Assembly: GCA_022843805.1 (NCBI GenBank)
Contig: JALHMY010000070.1
Location: 1 to 52,894, forward strand
Reading direction: 5' to 3'
Length of the DNA stretch: 52,894 nucleotides
Source: Fuerstiella sp.
Lineage (GTDB): Bacteria; Planctomycetota; Planctomycetia; Planctomycetales; Planctomycetaceae
Under the pieces are notes generated by a model. The model ran no database searches. It was not told the origin of the DNA and was given only the letters and a program-made list of their open reading frames with translations. Shown piece by piece: positions 50,415-52,894 of this stretch. Made by a program: the position numbers and the translations under genes. How positions within the stretch are numbered: the stretch's first letter is position 1; every line of letters begins with the position of its first letter.

Positions 50415-52214
50415 ATGCGAGGACTATCGCTCATCAATGTGGGTATGCTGATACTGCTGGCTGCTCTGGTCATGGTATTCGTTTATCCTGCAAACAACCC
50501 GGACCCCGCGAAAAATCCGGATCCGGCCGCAACCGTGCAGCACGGCACAGAAACCAGCGATCACCCTTCCGATCACGCTGTGCCTTCTGATCAGGCGACC
50601 GATCATGCATTTCAGGTCAATCCTGGCCCGGCCGTCTCCGAAAAGACACCCCTTAAAGAAGTTGCAGAAACGGTGAAGGGCGCACCGGCAGTAGTGAAGT
50701 CTGCCGACGATTCCGCTGCAACGCCGTCCGACACCACGACCACTGATTCCGTTGCGGCCAGCGGAAAGAAATCCCCTGTTGAGCCACTGAAGTTCCCACA
50801 CTGGCCAAAGCCTCGTTTGTCTCTGATCGTTACGGGCGAACAGCTCGGTTATTTCGAACCCTGCGGATGCACGGCAAATCAGCTGGGTGGAATGAGTCGT
50901 CGAGCTGACCTGTTTAAGAAGGTATCCGGTCTTGGCTGGGAAGTCAGGGGCATCGACGCTGGCAGCGTTTCACGGCGGTCCGTCCGTCAGGCTCAGATCA
51001 AGTTTGAAACAATGCTGACAGCGATGCGCGAACTGAAATACGTCAGTATTGGCATGGGCCCCGAAGAACTGCGTCTGGACCCCAGTTATCTGATTTCCCA
51101 GCACGCTGCCGATGAGCCTGATTCGCTGGCGTTTGTCAGTGCCAACCTGACTTTCTTCGGAATTGCCGACCTGGGAACTCCCCTGCCCTACCGGATCGTC
51201 GAACACGATGGATTAAAGATAGGCATCACCTCCATTCTGGGAGCAACCCGAAAAAAGGAAGTGCTGCCGGAACGCAGTCCGGAAGAAGAGGCGGCCGCTG
51301 ACATTCAATGGCTGGACCCGATAACATCGCTGGAAAGCGTGCTGAAGAAATTCGAAGAAGAAAACGTCACGTTTCGAATTCTGCTGTCGCAGGCCCTCAT
51401 TGACGAAACCCGTTCTCTCGCAGAAAAATTTCCGTCCTTTGATCTGATCGTAACAGCTCCCAGCTTCGGCGATGGCAATCGTGAACCCGAGATGGCGGGC
51501 TCCGTTCGAATTCTGCAGGTGGGAGCTCAGGGCAAACACGCGGGTGTTGTCGGAATCTATCCGGATGATGCGGAAAACCGGGTTCGGTTTGAACTGGTCA
51601 CCATGTCGGCCGACCATTTTCAGAGCTCACCGCGAATGGCCGAGCTGATGCAGTCGTATCAGACTCGTCTGAAGGAAGACAAAATTGCCCTGGTGGAAAA
51701 CGCGATTGTTCATCCTTCCGGAGCAACATTCGTCGGTGCGGATAAATGTGGTGAATGCCACACAACGGCATTCGAAATCTGGAAAAACACGCCCCATGCA
51801 CACGGCTTCGAAAGTCTGGACCCTGCGCATCAGCGCACCGGGTATGAACGGCTTGAAGGTGTCAGCCGAACGCATGATCCGGAATGCCTCTCCTGCCACG
51901 TCACGGGCTGGGATCCTCAGGAGTTTGTCCGCTTTCAAACCGGATTTATCAACGAAGAGTTCGCCGCGACGCCGGAAGAAAAATCCCTGCATACCCTCCT
52001 CGCCGGAAACCAGTGTGAAAATTGCCACGGTCCCGGTAGCCGGCATATCGAACTGATCGAAGCCGGAAAGGACAAGGAAGCCGCAGCCGAGGTCCGAGTC
52101 ACCCTCGAGCAGTCTAAGAAAGAGGGCTGCGTGAAATGTCACGACGGTGAAAACAGTCCAAAGTTTTCCTTTGACGAGTACTGGAAGAAGGTTGAACATT
52201 ACGGCAAAGACTGA
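50415..52214 (+). CDS. UshA-like domain fused to a tetrahaem cytochrome c
   Basis: This 599-residue exported protein has an N-terminal helix (residues ~7-24) and a Pro/Ala/Thr/Asp-rich linker to ~120. An UshA/5'-nucleotidase-like fold follows, beginning SLIVTGEQLGYFEPCGCTAN and QLGGMSRRADLF, the usual start of this domain in multihaem proteins. The C-terminal ~160 residues hold four CxxCH haem sites at Cys445 (CGECH), Cys491 (CLSCH), Cys534 (CENCH) and Cys572 (CVKCH). Several non-bonded His residues could be axial ligands. Related planctomycete proteins are annotated as cytochrome c-554 types. A role in periplasmic electron transfer is plausible; the hydrolase part lacks obvious metal-ligand motifs and may be inactive. 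A following SUKH gene overlaps its 3' end. Confidence 0.85.
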   Translation: MRGLSLINVGMLILLAALVMVFVYPANNPDPAKNPDPAATVQHGTETSDHPSDHAVPSDQATDHAFQVNPGPAVSEKTPLKEVAETVKGAPAVVKSADDSAATPSDTTTTDSVAASGKKSPVEPLKFPHWPKPRLSLIVTGEQLGYFEPCGCTANQLGGMSRRADLFKKVSGLGWEVRGIDAGSVSRRSVRQAQIKFETMLTAMRELKYVSIGMGPEELRLDPSYLISQHAADEPDSLAFVSANLTFFGIADLGTPLPYRIVEHDGLKIGITSILGATRKKEVLPERSPEEEAAADIQWLDPITSLESVLKKFEEENVTFRILLSQALIDETRSLAEKFPSFDLIVTAPSFGDGNREPEMAGSVRILQVGAQGKHAGVVGIYPDDAENRVRFELVTMSADHFQSSPRMAELMQSYQTRLKEDKIALVENAIVHPSGATFVGADKCGECHTTAFEIWKNTPHAHGFESLDPAHQRTGYERLEGVSRTHDPECLSCHVTGWDPQEFVRFQTGFINEEFAATPEEKSLHTLLAGNQCENCHGPGSRHIELIEAGKDKEAAAEVRVTLEQSKKEGCVKCHDGENSPKFSFDEYWKKVEHYGKD

Positions 52215-52641
52215 CGAATTGTGGCGCGAACTGGCAGAACTCTGTGAGAACTCTGTCCCTGCCGATTACATCAGCCTGCTGGAGAATTATCCAGCAAAGC
52301 TGCGGCATGCTCTGAGGTCCGGCAGAGAAAACGGTGACGAAGGCAGTGTGGCCGATGTGGAACTGCTCAGCAGTCTCCCGGACGTCGTTGAAATCAATCG
52401 TGAAGCCCGTCTCAGCGGTATCACAGACCCGGACGGCAATGAATTCTTCTGGCCTGAACAACTGCTGGTCATCGGAGAAACGGGCACCGGCGACTATTAT
52501 TGCATTGACGTCAGCGGGGACAACGAGGGAGTGATCCAGTACCTGCATCAATCCATCGAGTTCGAAGTGATTGCCGATTCCCTCGACGAATTCGTCGGCA
52601 TGCTGCTGGAAACGTTCGAAGCGGATATTCTGGAAAACTAA
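52192..52641 (+). CDS. SUKH (SMI1/KNR4) domain protein
   Basis: This protein is about 149 residues if it begins at TTG 52192, just after a GGAAGAAGG ribosome site; an ATG 52147 would add 15 residues that fall inside the cytochrome frame overlap. Family features are VPADYISLLENYPAKLRHAL, FFWPEQLLVIGETGTGDYYC and the C-terminal FEVIADSLDEFVGMLLETF. SUKH proteins are often immunity proteins of polymorphic toxin systems or housekeeping regulators. No toxin gene is visible next to it, and its overlap with the cytochrome gene suggests co-expression instead. Confidence 0.75.
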   Translation: MNITAKTDELWRELAELCENSVPADYISLLENYPAKLRHALRSGRENGDEGSVADVELLSSLPDVVEINREARLSGITDPDGNEFFWPEQLLVIGETGTGDYYCIDVSGDNEGVIQYLHQSIEFEVIADSLDEFVGMLLETFEADILEN

Positions 52642-52655
52642 CCTCCCGCACAATC

Positions 52656-52894
52656 CCTCCCCTCCCGCGCAGCGAAGCGGAGTGGGAGGGGTCGGCCGAA
52701 GGCCGGGGGAGGGCCCGCCGCGGGTTACACTCAACGCCGTCTCGATAACACCCGCAACCCGCGGTTCACCAGCCCCCTCCCGATCTCGCTATCGCTCGCT
52801 CGACCTCCCCCAGCTTTGCTGGGAGAGGAGGTTATAAATCCCTCCCCTCCCGCGCAGCGAAGCGGAGTGGGAGGGGTCGGCCGAAGGCCGGGGG
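52656..52894. repeat. Second cluster of the ~186-bp repeat (window edge)
   Basis: Copies begin at 52656 and 52841 (spacing 185). The second is cut by the window end. They share the CCTCCCCTCCCGC start, the GGCC-GAA-GGCC hairpin and the CCCAGC-TTT-GCTGGG stem with the array at 9051-9790, so the element is dispersed in this genome rather than local. It again fills the space behind a gene 3' end. Confidence 0.88.

Overview
The window looks like a chromosomal segment from a planctomycete. Evidence for this is the mix of gene families typical of that phylum: two DUF1573 proteins, a multihaem cytochrome fused to a UshA-like domain, a degenerate sulfatase-fold protein, TadE/von Willebrand pseudopilin genes, secreted Pro/Ser-rich proteins ending in YHS-like modules, and a Rho factor with a long disordered Arg/Gly/Ser/Asp-rich N-terminus. 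The sequence is moderately GC-rich. I see no rRNA, tRNA, CRISPR, transposase or phage genes. Taxonomy is inferred from gene content only.

Layout. 1-0.75 kb: non-coding, with a perfect 21-bp inverted repeat, a CACAGAT/ATCTGTG repeat cluster and a terminator-like hairpin. 0.75-5.2 kb: a secreted Pro-rich protein, a FlgM-like protein, a Fur regulator and a prepilin peptidase. 5.8-9.05 kb: P-II protein glnB and its modifying enzyme glnD. 9.05-9.8 kb: four tandem copies of a ~186-bp structured repeat that recurs at the right edge of the window (52.65 kb onward). 9.8-15.4 kb: rho, a thioredoxin/YHS-like protein and pabB, all on the minus strand. 15.8-23.3 kb: a tight plus-strand operon of a TetR regulator, a DevBCA-type ABC exporter and a very large PAS/GAF hybrid histidine kinase. 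23.2-26.3 kb: two minus-strand genes, one with a degenerate sulfatase fold and one secreted and helical. 26.5-28.8 kb: TadE / VWA / TadE. 29.3 kb: a 33-residue basic protein with its own terminator. 29.9-32.0 kb: alpha-glucan phosphorylase. 32.4 kb: a DUF1573 protein.

33.4-40.2 kb is the most unusual part. It is a seven-gene minus-strand operon in the order S-adenosylmethionine decarboxylase, DUF4178 zinc-ribbon membrane protein, a 51-residue single-pass membrane protein, DUF350 membrane protein, membrane-embedded spermidine-synthase-like enzyme, Tat-exported FAD amine oxidase, and a polytopic membrane protein. Six of the seven genes touch or overlap a neighbour at the start/stop codon or lie 3 nt apart. 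The set looks like a membrane-bound aminopropyl-transfer system whose product is unknown.

40.5-43.5 kb carries a COG3014-type lipoprotein, an LpoB-like lipoprotein and a TPR protein. 43.9-47.6 kb has a WecA-type glycosyl-1-phosphate transferase followed by an O-antigen ligase/polymerase-like protein with TPRs. The right end holds a second DUF1573 protein, a secreted sialidase-like protein, a tetrahaem UshA-like cytochrome and a SUKH (SMI1/KNR4) protein.
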